Positions 20,846-33,784 are shown, counted from the stretch's first letter. The stretch is DNA of 64,000 nt from Medicago truncatula (GCF_003473485.1 NC_053044.1:30198091-30262090); one strand, 5' to 3'. The notes: generated by a model from the sequence alone, not told the origin. A program made the numbers and translations.

Positions 20846-21384
20846 TATAATAAGGTTGAAGAGATAAAGTATAAAATCTCACCTACTGTTCATATATCTG
20901 CTAAACGATGTCATAAATCATGATAGTTGGAGACAAATTTGTACTTTTGTGGTGTAGATGTAGTATTGGGGAATGGAGACTACAGATAAGAGGAGTTTTT
21001 GCTCTTTCTTTCTTTTATTTTTCAATATAGTTGGGTCACTGGGAATCTTTGTTTACTGAAATTTATTTTGTATATTATGACTCTTTCAATTTTTGGCTCA
21101 CCAAACAAATGAATATATTAAAAAAAGTTTTAGTATATTAATTATTATTTTGTTAGGATTTTCTTTGTTAATGTATTATTGTTGGATAATGAAGGAAGTT
21201 TGAGCATCATAGTGAACTAAGAGTAATATACAAGTGGATTGAACATTACATTTGCATTCAAAATCTTAAGACGTTGGTATATAACTTATTTCACTTATAT
21301 GTTGTTCAACGTTAATTTTTTTGTTTAATTTAAAATTTCTAATTCGCACCAGACATACTAACATTTATATATCTATAAAGCATG

Positions 21385-21509
21385 TATTGGAAAAAACTCA
21401 AGTCCCAGATCAGATAGATAAGACTCTTGATAAGAGTTTATATAGAGGAGACAATCCTTATATTACAAGCTGATTTTGTAATGATGAGCTATACCCCAAA
21501 TTTCTATCA
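21385..21509 (+). mobile_element. Solo LTR of a TRIM element
   Basis: It begins TATTGGAAAAAACTCAAG and shares the central AGATAAGACTCTTGATAAG block with the TRIM LTR at 33176-33297. The right half is diverged. GCATG before and GCACG after may be a worn 5-bp duplication. Confidence 0.65.
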
Positions 21510-22475
21510 GCACGAATAGGGACATGAACACCAGACATGATATGAAAATCATATAATTCAGTATAATTATATACAATTCAATTAATATACAGATGTATTA
21601 TTACTGCTCTTCATATACAATTACGTTCAAATTTCATAATATCGTACTCTTGCTCTCTTTCACAAATGTATTATTATTGGGTATATAGTTTTGTTTGGTG
21701 AAAAAATATGGTAAGTAATAGTATTATGTCTATGTCAACATATTCGTGGATGATATAAACTCGTCTCCATGGTATACCACATTGTTTGGACGTTAGTGGC
21801 AAGATACATATACCAACAAGATCTTAGGAAAGTAAATCAACCACACAAACGAAAAGTGAGCTACAAAAATCTAATAGGATAGGGTTGGGTCATGATCTCA
21901 TGAAGGGTCCATTCAATTAATGTTCTTCAACTTTACTAAATTATTTCAAGATTTCGACTTTGCCGTGAATCAAGCCTTGCTTCACATACCAACTGGCATT
22001 TTAGTTTTTACCAATCTCACTCAAATAATGTGTATGGGATACATTTCTTAATCAACTAATTTGCATGGTTATGAATAATGTGCAAGAGGTGAAAGATCAA
22101 ATGATCATATACATAAATAATAAAAATTGTTGTAGTTAAGTCTAATTTTGATAATTAGAGAAGAGTAATAAATCTAACAAGCTAGGTCACATAATCATAG
22201 ATGGATGATCAGAATAAAAAGTTATTTAGTCGTTGTATGACTACTAAACAAGTCACATGGCATTATGTTACAGTTTGAACTAATTTATTGCTAGATTCAA
22301 AGGGTTACTCATTTCAATCTTGAATAAAAAAGACACCCACTCATTTGATATGTATTCACATAGTCAGATGCTAATGAGGTGAGACAAAAAACAAAAGGAA
22401 GGGTTTGATCATGTTTAAAGTTGATTTTATAAAAACATATGTCGATGAAATTAGATTATCTTGATATGATGCTAG
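21510..22475. other. AT-rich intergenic DNA
   Basis: Nothing recognisable beyond low-complexity DNA. Confidence 0.5.
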
Positions 22476-22480
22476 CAAAA

Positions 22481-22760
22481 TGTTAAAAGAGTCTCGCATT
22501 GAATAAGTTAGATCCAATTTCAATATGGTATCAGAGCCTATTCCATGATCCATTGGACCGCCTACTATCAGGTTTTCGCTATCGGGCCACCACCATTTAT
22601 CCACGTTTCAAGTGTCTAGTCCCGGGCATGAGGGAGCGTGTTAAAGAGTCTCACAACAGATAAAAGATGACATGAACTTGTGTTTTTATAAATTAGGGTA
22701 ATTCTCAACTCACAAGCCTATTTTATAGGGTTGTGTTAGCTTTAACCACGATTTCTAAGA
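22481..22760 (+). mobile_element. TRIM element with initiator-Met primer site
   Basis: The left LTR (22481-22525, shortened by an internal deletion) begins TGTTAAAAGAGTCTC and is followed at once by TGGTATCAGAGCC, the standard primer site for initiator tRNA-Met. The right LTR (22639-22760) begins TGTTAAAGAGTCTCAC. CAAAA at 22476-22480 and 22761-22765 is the 5-bp target duplication. It has no coding capacity. Confidence 0.75.
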
Positions 22761-22765
22761 CAAAA

Positions 22766-23477
22766 ATTATTTTTTTGAGTAGATGGAGAAGTTGAATGTT
22801 TGCTTGTCTTAGTCTGGCTACCAGTAAATTTTGGTGAATGAGAGTTCAACAACGGAGTTCCTTTGAGTAGAGGTGTTCGGTGGGGGACTCTTTATTACGT
22901 TTTTTTTTTATAGATAGACGAGATGATAAAATCATTATAAACTCATACATGTGGAAGTGACAGGATTTGAACCCCGATCATGATGTCCGTCCTTTTTTCT
23001 TCGTTCTTGAAGGTTTGCATTCTATGTTTAGAATTTGTGAGTTTGGGATTTTTTCTAGGGGTTTTCGGGTTGGTTAATAATATTTTCATCATGGGTGAGA
23101 AGTTGGGCAAAAATTAGAGATTTTGAGGTGGTTTCTAACGTTAAGATGAATTTTCATAAAAGTTTGTTGGTGAATATTACCAATTTATTTTATTTCTTCA
23201 CGTCCTTCATATATCATTTCTAAAATCATGTTTTTATTACTACTATCAACTTTGTTAATTTTTATCATTTACTCAACAAAATGCAATATTTAAGAATGGA
23301 GCATTAATCAAGAAACAGATGGAGTAATTCACACGGTTAAGTTAAATACTGCTCAAGGTTATGGAACCAAGTAAGTATCTGCACCTGATCAATCTTGTAC
23401 TGCTTAAAGATGATATTTTATCGAGATGTTAATAAGTCTAGTAGAAAGAACATGCACTTAATTGACTCATAATAATA
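22766..23477. other. Intergenic DNA
   Basis: A short stretch near 22960-22990 (GGATTTGAACCCCGATCATG) looks like the rim of a degraded SINE or LINE end. Nothing else is assigned. Confidence 0.4.
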
Positions 23478-23485
23478 ATAGTAAC

Positions 23486-23678
23486 TTATGAAACACAAAT
23501 ACCCACACGAAAACCGAACACGACACATACACTGATACGCCGACTCTGATAATAAATTGATAAAATAATATAATATAATTCAGTGTAATTATATGTGTCA
23601 GTGTCGTTCGATATCGAACACGACACATAATCGATATCAGGACACATATAATTCGAGAAGTGTATTCATGCTTCATAA
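23486..23678. mobile_element. hAT-type MITE, 193 bp
   Basis: An exact 8-bp duplication, ATAGTAAC, lies at 23478-23485 and 23679-23686. The ends are inverted: TTATGAAACACAAATAC at the left, and TTATGAAGCATGAATAC when the right end is read inward. Inside are inverted CGACAC/GTGTCG words. Confidence 0.85.
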
Positions 23679-24233
23679 ATAGTAACAAAACTTAGAGTCT
23701 CTCGAGATGGTGTGCATTGATGAAGCTCATAACAAGATTAAAAGAACATTATCAGTATGTAGCTTAATTAGAGGTACCACGGTAGTCTATGATTTGAAGG
23801 ATCTTATAATATTCCTAATCATTTATACATCAATGGTCGTTACTCAAGTACATTTGTTTAGACTTTACTCAAGATAATAAAAATAGAAAGTGAAGTTGAT
23901 TAAATAATGTGCTTCCACCTTGGATTTAATGTAATGACAGACTAAGCTCACGTTGTTCAATAATGAATTCTTTGTTTCTGTTAGATTTAATTAAGTGTAA
24001 AAAAATGGTAAACCTCGTGCGTTCATGTAACCACCACTATTGTTTATGAGAAACGTTTGATTGAGGTTTTGAGCTTTTTGTGGTCGGTGCCTGAAACCTC
24101 AGTGCCATGAAGCTTCGTCTTATATATTGTGTGTGTGCATATTCTTACACTAACTGCCAAAAATTGAAGTTAGTGTACACGGTTGACTGAGTTTGACCAA
24201 TGTAAATGTTCTTTTTTATGACTATCATGAAGG

Positions 24234-24891
24234 AGGGTGTAACGGTTTGGTTTGGATCGATTTTTGGTAAAATAAAATTCAAACAAATAAAATCTTCATT
24301 GGTTTGTTTTGATTTGGTTTTCATTGTTTTTCAAAAAAGAAACCGAATTAAACTAGTCGGTTTGGTTCGGTTTTGGATTGGTTGATCGGTTTGTTTGAAA
24401 ATACAATTAAAAAATCCATAGTTTCACAAATTTGTATTTATGTATACAACATATTCAAAATATTTCATCGAATTTTGTTTTTCAAACAACTTTGTATAAC
24501 TAACATGAGAAAACTAACCAAGAGATGGACGTTCCAACGGCCGTGAGGAACGATGAGTTAGGTATAACGAGTGGCTAGTGTTAGAGTATGAGTAAAGAGA
24601 TGGGGTGATAATAGAAAAAAATAAATGAATTAAGGAGCATATTATGCTGGACTTTAATTTTGAGCTTAATTATAAGTGTGTGAGGAGGGATAATATTACT
24701 AAAATAGGGAGTAGGGTTAGCATCAGTTCGATTCATCGGCTCTTTGAATCTCAAAATTAAAAATTGAGAACTGAACCAAACTAGATCAATTTAGGTTGGT
24801 TCGGTTGGTTTTGAACTGAGCCAAACAATGTCGAATACTTTATAGGTTTGGTCCGGTTTCATCGATTTCGTCCGAACTACTTATACCCCTA
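24234..24891. mobile_element. Non-autonomous hAT-like element with GGTTTGG words
   Basis: ATGAAGG lies at 24227-24233 and 24892-24898. An 8th base differs, as in a worn 8-bp duplication. Ends AGGGTGTAACGG and (other strand) AGGGGTATAAG are related. Both subterminal zones are dense in GGTTTGGTT / TTCGGTT words, and the centre is plain AT-rich DNA without transposase. Confidence 0.72.
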
Positions 24892-25380
24892 ATGAAGGTT
24901 GCCAAGTTACCAACACTCCAAAGATTTGATGGAGTGGTAATCAAATGTGAAAGCCATAGATTTATGCATAGTTAACGTTTTTGAAGGAGATAAATGTAAA
25001 CACTTTTGTAAGCATTTTTGAACACGTAATTTTTTTTCTCCTTTAAAATGTGATATAATATCTTTACCCTAAATTTATTTTTAGCAAAAGAAAAAAAGTT
25101 AGCAAAGTTACCATTGGCTTAACCGAAGATTATTTTTTGTTTGTTTTTTTATCTACAAGATTAAACTTTGGTTAAGAGATTACTTCCACAAATATTTATA
25201 AAATTTTAAAACTAATGTATAGTAAAATAAAACTATAAGTAAATATCACATGTTAGATTACGTAGGTACGAATTTATATAAACTTTTGTGTGTTTGACCA
25301 TGAATTAATATAAGAGGGTAAACAACAATTGAATTGGTGAAATTTTATTATTTATAGGAAGTTAGAAAATGGATAAACTA

Positions 25381-25738
25381 AATTTAGACTAAATTTAGAC
25401 CATCCATAATATAGAAACCTGAATTGGGTGTTTAAATAGGTTTTTTATGTCTACATCATTTATTTTACGGTAATATTTATTAAGGACAAACTTTCTCTAA
25501 CATAGTATCTCAAAAGAAATTATTAAATAGGTCCCATAAATAATTTTATATCATTACATTTCAACAAAATTTATTTATTGAATTAAAATTTATTAAATGG
25601 GACCCGCAAAAAATGAAGAGAGAAGGTGCTTCCATAGCCACCATTCTCCAACCCATATATTATACTCTACAATGGGGGTGCTTATTTAATATGGTGCTAA
25701 ATATGTGAAGCATCCACCATTGTGGATGATCTTAGAGT
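25381..25738. mobile_element. MITE, copy 1 of a two-copy family
   Basis: Left end TTTAGACCATCCATAATATAG and right end CACCATTGTGGATGATCTTAG are inverted relatives. About 220 bp of the inner part (AAAGAAATTATTAAATAGG through GGTGCTAAATA) recurs at 58690-58915. Confidence 0.6.
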
Positions 25739-26425
25739 TACTCATGGATTAACGTAACGGGGAGCAAAGATATTGGCCATTGATAATATGGAGATCAATG
25801 GTTAAGATCTCCACAAGATTCCCTCAATTTTTTTTCTTCAATTGAGACGATTCTATCTCAACCTAATGAGTTATGCTAACATGTGTTTTTTCTGTTTTGT
25901 TTTTATATATTTTTTATGTTAACCTTCTGGTTCTCAGGGAATGGAGTTTTGGTAATCCGGAGTTCGGCTATAAGGTATGGGTAGTCTGACAAAAAGTTGT
26001 TCCATCCAAGATTCAAACTCGAGCTCTCCTAAATGATTCGTCCTTGGTGAAACTCATTTACCACTTTGAGGTCAATTACATGGTTGCTAATGTGTCTATA
26101 AACACATGTTAATGATTTTACAAATAACAAACATTTATTGAAGAAGAAAAAAAAAATTTAATTTTCAACTTTTTAAAAAAATTTTGACATAATTTTTAAT
26201 ATATAATTTCTTCTTTCGATATAATAACATGTGTCGGACACATGTTACCATTTTCCTAACTTAATCCCTCATCTTTACATATGTTAGAGCAATATATTTA
26301 ATTCTTCTTGGCTGGTCGTTTTGTTATATATCTCTCAAGTTTAAACTTTAATGAACGAACTATTAAGAAATAGATTTAAAAAAGAACAAAAAGAGCCAGC
26401 TCTACATGATAGGAAGATAAATAAT
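25739..26425. other. Intergenic DNA, possible retroelement rim
   Basis: The stretch at about 25925-26090 (TGGTTCTCAGGGAATGGAG, CCAAGATTCAAACTCGAGCT) resembles common dispersed plant repeats ending in a text-like CGAACTC block. It is not assigned. Confidence 0.35.
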
Positions 26426-26724
26426 ATAGGAGATTAATCACTTTAGTCCTTAATAGCAAATGAGTTATAACTTTAGTCCATGAATCTAAATAAATTGCAA
26501 AATAGTCTCTAAATATAGACTCTATTAGTTAATTTAGTTCCTCAATGTATACTTCGTTAGTCAATTTAGTCCTTAAATGTAGGCTCCATTAGTCACTTTA
26601 ATCCCTGAAATTGATCAACAAAGTATACATTCAAGAACTGTTTTGCAATTTTTCTGCATTCATAGACTAAAGTAACTACTACTTTTCTATTCAGGAATTA
26701 AAGTCACTAATTTCCCTAAATAAT
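26426..26724. mobile_element. Foldback MITE with TTTAGTCC words
   Basis: Left TAGGAGATTAATCACTTTAG and right TTAAAGTCACTAATTTCCCTA are inverted. Repeated AATTTAGTYCNTNAATGTA blocks fill the inside. Confidence 0.55.
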
Positions 26725-26881
26725 ATATAGCTACGTAATGGAAAAAGCCAGCCTTATCTTGTCAATGTAAGTTGATTTTTCAGTACAGCTACAAACATAA
26801 TTAGCAGCAATATAGTGTAAGAAACAAAACAAATGTTTATCTTAAAAAATACACGAAAAACATCAATATTTGTTAAAAAAT

Positions 26882-27265
26882 AAGGCTTAAATATGCCTTT
26901 AGTTTATGCACTTTCATCAAATTTTGGCGTTGGTCCATGCACTTTGTAAAAATATTGGTATTGGTTCCTCTGTTAACTTTCTGTTAAAAAAATACAAAAC
27001 TATTGGTATTGGTCCCTGCAACTTTGTAAAAATATTGGTATTGGTCCTTGCACTTTGTAAAAATATTGGTATTGGTGCCACGTGGCGTGAAATAATTGAG
27101 TCACGTGGTACTCCGTTAGTTTTGTGTTTTTTTATTTTAACAGAAAATTAACAGAGGGACCAATACCAATAGTTTTATAAAATGCAGGGACCAATGCCAA
27201 ACAAAAAAAAGTGCAGGAACAAATGCCAAAATCTGATAAAAGTGCATGGACCAATGACACATTAA
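26882..27265. mobile_element. Foldback element with repeated TTGGTATTGGTCC words
   Basis: The left half has four or more TGTAAAAATATTGGTATTGG units. The right half carries their reverse complements (GGGACCAATACCAATAG, GGACCAATGCCAAA). The whole unit would fold as a long hairpin. The 81-codon frame inside is a repeat artefact. Confidence 0.6.
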
Positions 27266-30200
27266 AACCAAAAAATAAAAAGAAATGATGGGAAAAAAAG
27301 AGAGAGGAAGTGATGGAGACTAGAGAGATCTGATCACCGAATTGGTATACTTGAAGAGCTGTCTAATTTTCACACGCTTTTAGAAATAAAATGATGATCC
27401 ATCAATTTAAGTATAATTGATACTAGTGATATTTAGTGTTTATTTTATTATATATATGGACCTTATTAGTTTCATCAATTATGAGTTGTACATTTCATCA
27501 CCTAAATTATTTTATGTTAAAGGGAAAATAAATTAAATATCTGTCGTATTTCCTTTTAAGTAATAGAAATATCACATCACACAGTAGTCCCCATTTCCTC
27601 AAATCATATACATGAAAGGTGGCATGGGACATAGGAAATGAGTTGATGAATGGTAGCCATGTCTATTTATTTTTTTATTTTTTATATGAAGCTTAGTCCA
27701 CATCTTTTTCTGGCTTAGTCAACATTTTAACTAAAAAGGAAAAATTTCATGTTTATAGAACTAGAGAATGTCTGCATAATAGTAATCAATGACGATCATT
27801 ATCACATTCTGATTAGTCCAAGGATTAATACATAAAACAGTCTTTTTTTGAACAGCTAAGCATGTAGATATATAAGCAATGGAACTGTCTATGAGTCCTC
27901 AGTTTTGCTAAATAGTCCTGTAATTTATTAGAACGTAACTTCCGATCGCATAAAACTTATCAAAGGATACATTTCGATCGTAGTAAAAAACATAGTTCTC
28001 AAACTCTCAAAAACTATAAAATGTCAATTCTCAGTCGTTTCCAATTTCGTTCCTACAGTAAATTGCCTGACTCGAAGAGTACCAATATATTACTTCTCAT
28101 TGTTTAAATCATCCTTCGACTGGTACGATCAATCATTCAAAAACACCCTTTTCTTTTATTCTCACTATTGTTATTATTCTTTGAATTCTGTTAAAACCAT
28201 AAGAGTCAATGTGTTTGAATCATCTTTCGGTCAACCAAATTCGTGTGCAAGTGAATCATCGATTAAGAAACAAAGAAGTTTAAGCGAGAATATAATGAGT
28301 GAAGGTTTAAATATATTGAATAGAAATGTCGAATGATCCCTAGGTCGCAAGACCTCAAAGCTGTATTTTAGATTGTTGTGGAGGAAAAATTAAGCTACTT
28401 GTTATGTGATTACACCATCTACGATGATGTGTCGTTAAAATTACTCGTTGAGTTAAATTATGATGTTAAATGATGACTGAGTGTTAATTGTTAATGTTTA
28501 TGTTAAAGTGTTAATTGATGTGTTTAATGTGTGTAATTCATGTTAATATATTATGTTTGATGTTAAATTAGTTGTTATACAATTTGTAATTATATATTAC
28601 TCTGCAATTTTGTGTGTTTTAGGATGTTCAAGGGTTCATATATTGAATTTAGACTTAACAAAATTAATTTTTGAGTTTAAAATTAGGAAATTTAGAAAAA
28701 CAAACTTAGAAGAATCAATTTTTAGGTAAAGATCAATCTTAAGATCAACTTTAAGATCTGGGAGTGTGCTCCTCTTTAAAGTGTCAGGTTTAATTATCTT
28801 CTGTATCAATTTAGGTGAGCTAATTTAACTTCTTAAAAAAAGATCAACTTTAAAAAATTTAAAAAATTGGTTAGAGAAATCAATTTTTGACTTAGAAAAA
28901 AATGATTTGATATAGAAAACTCATTAATTGTAATGGTCTCAACCTAGATTAAAGGAAAAAATGTTAATTTTCCGTGGATTTTCACTCACTAAAAGACCAA
29001 GGTAAACGAAGGGCATTGTCCCTTATTGACAATATAAGAATATAGCCGCCAAGAAAAAAGTCTTCCACATTGACACCTTATTATCTACTTCTATGGAATC
29101 CATAGGCTCAAAGCTAACTCAAACTATCATAAAACCTCCATTATTACCCATAGACTCTCCGCACACTTTTTTAAATTACTCCTAAAAAATACATATGCAT
29201 GAGTCCAACTCGTCGGCCAAGAGGATGAGCACTCATTCACCACACAGGTGAAATTAGACACCACATCTTCATCAATAATCTTTAGACATTATGTATATAT
29301 ACGTGTTCCCTTGTTTATATGTTTTTAACATCCAATTTTTCATCAAATATTGTAGAACTCTTATATCATTTTCACCGCCATTGGCACTTACATCAACGAG
29401 ACATGTTGTTGACCAACATTGTCAGAGAGACTTTTACCATAAAAAACCGATCATTTTTACTCAAACACAACTAATACCATTATTGAGTCGTATTAGAATT
29501 GCAATTCCTAACCGTTAATATATCATCTTTTTTTTTGCTTTCGCACCGGTTTCTGACCCACCAATAATGGACAATTAATCCGACTCGTGTGTATATGCAT
29601 GCGCACTGATCAAACGTTGTTTTCCCTAAAAATCGAATCCGATATTCCTTAAATACGTCATTGAAAGGAGCTCCTTGCTACCGGAGCCCAGACAACTTGT
29701 TTGTTAATATATGATTTTTAAACACACATACCACCGTACGTATTTGAAGACTACGTACTTTCCAATATTAAATGCACCTAACTAACTTTGGTGAATAATT
29801 CGTAGCATGAAGATTCTGCCTGTAAACACGGTAACCTTTAAACGCGGATTTCTCAGTTTGCGAGTTTTATTTGTCATTATTTGAAGCTGTATTGATTGAT
29901 TTTCGTTCTATTTTACCTTTCTTTCTTTGTCTCTATTTATCGGTGAACGAGTTTCTGATCAGGTGTCATGCATTATATTTATCTATATTTCTTTATAACC
30001 TTCACACTTCACATTACTTTGATCTTGGCAGTTTCTGGATCTAAATAAATCTATCATCTGTTTATGGGAAATGATGATTTGTTTCTTATGTTTTTTAATT
30101 TGTATATTCGATGTCATAACATAAAAATAATAAGTGTAAAAAGTAGTAGTAGATAGTTAATGATTCGAATTATATTTCTTGTAAGACCAACTGTGCACAT

Positions 30201-30464
30201 GGTTGAGATGCATTTTATTACTGGATTTTTACCTAGTTCGAGTAATGATATGGTAATCAATAATTTAAAATTACAATGATGAATAAATGAGGTGTTTGCA
30301 GTTCAAACTCCAACCATACATATATTATACAATGTTCTTATCAACTGAATACTCACGGTGACGAGATCCGCTCTATTTAAAAAAAGAAATAGTAGACTTC
30401 ATTTTATGAGAGAAATAAATATAGATGGGAAAATGCTTAATGTTACTAAAGATTGTTCACAACA
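27266..30464. other. AT-rich intergenic DNA, 3.2 kb
   Basis: No gene found. Frames at 28100-28336 and 29291-29518 lack domains and homology I can recall. Confidence 0.5.
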
Positions 30465-30800
30465 ATAAATATCCATTGTATTCAGAATTTTAGGGGCCAT
30501 TTCTTAAAGGCAGCAACATGTTGGCATGAAGGCAGCCCCCCTCCTCAAGCAACAGGACTACGTGATGTTATTTCTTGGTTTGGTAGATTAGGCCTATCGA
30601 AGGTGCTTATAGAACTAGATTGTACGCTAGTAATTTATAGCATAGTTGATAGGAATACCAACCAAGTAGAGTTTGGTAGCATTATATCTGATTGTCAAGC
30701 TTTTTTAAAGAACATCCAAAGTTTAAGATAAGTTTTACTAAGAGACAAGTTAATGTTGTCGCTCATACTTTAGTAGGGGTGTCATCAACAATTTAATTTG
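30465..30800 (+). pseudogene. RNase H-like retroelement relic
   Basis: The frame from about 30480 reads like the RNase H-type domain carried by plant LINE-like elements (KAATCWHEGSPPPQATGLRD, SKVLIELDC, SDCQAFLKN). After a stop at 30729 another frame gives SFTKRQVNVVAHTL, the usual end of that domain. The fragment lacks reverse transcriptase and is broken by a frameshift. Confidence 0.7.
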
Positions 30801-31590
30801 ATTCCATCTTGTATTGAGACTCTTTTAAGAAGTGAAATAAGATGAGATTTTGATTTTGATTGTAAAAAAAAACAATAAACGTCCATTATCTCATGTATGT
30901 TAAGGAATAGTAGACTTCATTTTAGAAAATAGCTACGACAGAAATTTAAAATTAAGTGTAGTTATAAAGTTTTTAATTTAGTTTCTCATTGATATATATG
31001 GTAGATATATATATATAGTGAAGGAGGAATATTTTCTCACTCACTTTGATGTTGTAATTAAAAGAGAATTGTCAATCTACCAAAAAAAAAAAAAAAAAAG
31101 AGAATTGTCAGGAAGAAAAACAGTACTAATAATTGTACTAGATCAAACTCTTTGTTTAAAATATATAGATCAAATGAGACCACAGCTGTGCTACCAACCA
31201 GAACTCATATTTAAATATACACTCAATAAATTAATTAAAATTATCTTGATTTTTATAGTTTTATATTTCAACTAAATTGGTCATACTCATATCCTCTATC
31301 TTCTGTTTGAAGTGTTACCCTATTTTAATTATAATTATAATTAGAAACTAAAACAATACTAATCACCTCCTTAAAGCAACCTACAAGAAGCTAGAATTAC
31401 AAAAACAATGAACCCCACCTCACCCCACCATGTGAAAATTCAAACCACATAAATTGAAATATACCCTACTTCAAAGGACAATTTTGTCAATTCAAATTCA
31501 AATCCACATATAGTTCCTTAATTATTAACTAGAACATCACATCACAATTATTATTTAATTGAACCCTTCATTTACATTATGAGTATGGTT
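30801..31590. other. Intergenic DNA and PADRE-gene promoter
   Basis: AT-rich. An A(18) run lies near 31083. An 85-codon frame (31018-31275) is not convincing. The last 100-200 bp should hold the promoter of the next gene. Confidence 0.45.
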
Positions 31591-31593
31591 GGT

Positions 31594-31603
31594 GCTATAT
31601 ATA
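31594..31603 (+). promoter_or_regulatory. Probable TATA box of the PADRE gene
   Basis: CTATATATAC lies about 125 bp before the ATG and is followed by a pyrimidine-rich leader. Confidence 0.5.
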
Positions 31604-31722
31604 CCTAAGTAACCTCATACCTTTTTCCTCGGTTCAAACAATCCCAAAAGACTCAAACAAGTTTTGATTAGTTTTTCTACGTTGTTCTTTTTTATATATT
31701 TTTGCATAGAAGGTATAGTAAT

Positions 31723-32235
31723 ATGGGTAATAGCTTAAGGTGTTGTTTGGCTTGTGTTCTTCCTTGTGGGGCACTAGATTTGATCCGAATAGTACATTTG
31801 AATGGTTGTGTAGATGAGATTACACATTCAATCACAGCAGGTGAGGTTCTTCAAGCAAACCCTAACCATGTTCTAAGCAAACCAAGTTCTCAAGGCGTTG
31901 TTCGTCGGATTTTGATCATTTCACCGGAGACTGAGCTCAAGAGAGGAAGCATATACTTCTTGATCCCGGCAACATCTTTGCCGGAGAACAAACGGAATGG
32001 ATCAATTGTTAGCGACTCTCATCTCAACAAGAAAGCATCATTGTCTTCAAAGAAAAGAAGCACCAAGCACGGTGATGATGGTGATCATGAGAATGATGGT
32101 AGTGGGGATGGTGATTGTTTTTACTCATCAACATCACCCTTGCAATATAAGGAGAAGAAATCCTCAAGACGGGATCGCAAGAAAGGTCGTGTTGGAATAT
32201 GGAGGCCTCATTTAGCAAGTATTTCTGAAGATTAA
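31723..32235 (+). CDS. PADRE (DUF4228) domain protein, 170 aa
   Basis: Small plant-specific protein of the DUF4228/PADRE family. Many members respond to pathogens or abiotic stress, but the biochemical role is not known. I start at the ATG at 31723 (MGNSLRCCLACV) because the reading frame upstream opens only with a TTG. The start MGNS with following cysteines is a good N-myristoylation/palmitoylation signal and predicts membrane attachment. The conserved core runs through IRIVHLNGCVDEITHSITAGEVL, NHVLSKPSSQ and RGSIYFLIP (about residues 20-95). The rest is low-complexity: a basic serine-rich stretch, an Asp/Gly/His-rich patch (GDDGDHENDGSGDGD), a lysine-rich stretch and the ending IWRPHLASISED. 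It is a single exon with no defect. Confidence 0.88.
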   Translation: MGNSLRCCLACVLPCGALDLIRIVHLNGCVDEITHSITAGEVLQANPNHVLSKPSSQGVVRRILIISPETELKRGSIYFLIPATSLPENKRNGSIVSDSHLNKKASLSSKKRSTKHGDDGDHENDGSGDGDCFYSSTSPLQYKEKKSSRRDRKKGRVGIWRPHLASISED

Positions 32236-32254
32236 ATGGTTTTCAGAATTGTCA

Positions 32255-32284
32255 GCCAGTGTCATAATCACGACACTGGCTGCG
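32255..32284 (+). other. Stem-loop in the PADRE 3' UTR
   Basis: CAGCCAGTGTC and GACACTGGCTG are perfect 11-bp arms around an 8-nt loop, 20 bp after the stop codon. Function unknown. Confidence 0.6.
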
Positions 32285-32289
32285 GCAGA

Positions 32290-33170
32290 GGAGGACCGTT
32301 AAAAAAATTTAATGGTTCAATTATTGAAATATATAGCAGCATGGCCCTTTTTATTGTTTTACAAGTGTACGTGGGCATTTAATTTTGTGGATAATTTTTT
32401 TTTAACCTTGCTTTTCGTATACTTGTGTTTTAATTTCTGTGGGGTGAATTATGTGTGAATTGGATGTTATCAAATCATATAATTTTATTTGCTTCATAGA
32501 AAAAGAAAAGAAAACAATATATATAACTACATATGGTGATAAGAATCAATGTTCAAATTTATATCAAGTGATTTTCAATCTCAAAGTCACAAGTTTAGGT
32601 GAAAATAGATTGATTGATTTAGTAACTTGAAGGATAGAGTTCAACTTCTCTCGCGGAATGGTTGTAAAAATAATAATTAATTCATGTCTTTTATTTTTTT
32701 AGATAGATGAAATGGGCAAAACCATTATAATTCATGTCACTTTAATTAATAAGAATTATATTTTTTCTAATATTAAAAAAAAAAATTCTCAAGTTGTAAG
32801 CTTATGGAAATAAAATCTTCCTTTTCTTTGTGTTTTGTATACATAATTGAAAATGAGAGTTGAGGAGAAACAAATGAGTGTTGAGTTTTTCTTTGTGCCC
32901 CACCATTTGAAATTATTCAATGCTTACCTAGCTATTTGTCCTAACAATTTCGGAATGTGTAATGAGTAGTCACAATACTCTTTCACATTAAAATATGATT
33001 CGTTAATATTATCACATTAGTTCTTCAATAGACTTACTTAGTGTCATATCAATCCATATAAATACTTATTGTCATATCAATTTCTATAAGAAAAGAGTTA
33101 TTGTCATCATTGATGTACTATTTTAACGTCGTAAACTATTTTGATTAGCGAAATGCACAAGCAATGACTA
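32290..33170. other. AT-rich intergenic DNA
   Basis: No gene or bounded element seen. Confidence 0.5.
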
Positions 33171-33175
33171 CTTAG

Positions 33176-33481
33176 TATTGGAAAAAACCATGTCCCACAT
33201 CAGATAGATAAGACTCTTGATAAGAGTTTATATAGAGGAGACAATCCTCACCTTATGAACCGGTTTTTAAGGATGAGTTAGGCCTCCAATTTCATTATGG
33301 TATCAGAGCCTGTCGGATTCAAGGGTCACCTACCGATTCACGCACCAAAGCCCAAATAGTGTTGGGCGTGACGAGGGTGTATTGGGAAAAACTCTTGTCC
33401 CACATCATATAGATAAGACTCTTGATAATCCTCACCTTATGAACCGGTTTTTAAGGATGAGTTAGGCCTCCAATTTCATTA
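33176..33481 (+). mobile_element. TRIM element, 306 bp, complete
   Basis: LTR 33176-33297 (122 bp) is followed directly by TGGTATCAGAGCC (initiator-Met primer site, 33298). LTR 33380-33481 repeats it except for a 20-bp internal deletion. A GA-rich tract (GACGAGGGTG) precedes the second LTR. The 5-bp duplication CTTAG flanks the element at 33171-33175 and 33482-33486. It is non-coding. A solo relative lies at 21385. Confidence 0.85.
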
Positions 33482-33784
33482 CTTAGAATTTCGATACATT
33501 CAAAAACTACTGTGACTACTCATTACACATTTAGCGACTAAAATAACTATTAACTTATATATTACTTTAACTACATATATACAGGTTAGCCTAATTAGAT
33601 TTAAAAGATATTTTAGAGATCATGAGTATTTAATTGATATGCATGTTAGGCACATATGCATACTCAAGGAATCTATCTATTGAAGAAAACGAGAAAAAAT
33701 GGCTTAATTAGGCTGACATTCTTATTAAAAAAATGTTCTTTGATTAAGATTCTTTTATACTTCCGCTAAAATAAAATAGACTAA

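Noticed and set aside
26906-27151. 81-codon frame with repeated LCKNIGIG
   Set aside because: It is the translation of a foldback element made of TTGGTATTGGTCC words.
32024-32218. His-rich minus-strand frame
   Set aside because: It is the antisense of the Asp/Gly-rich part of the PADRE gene.
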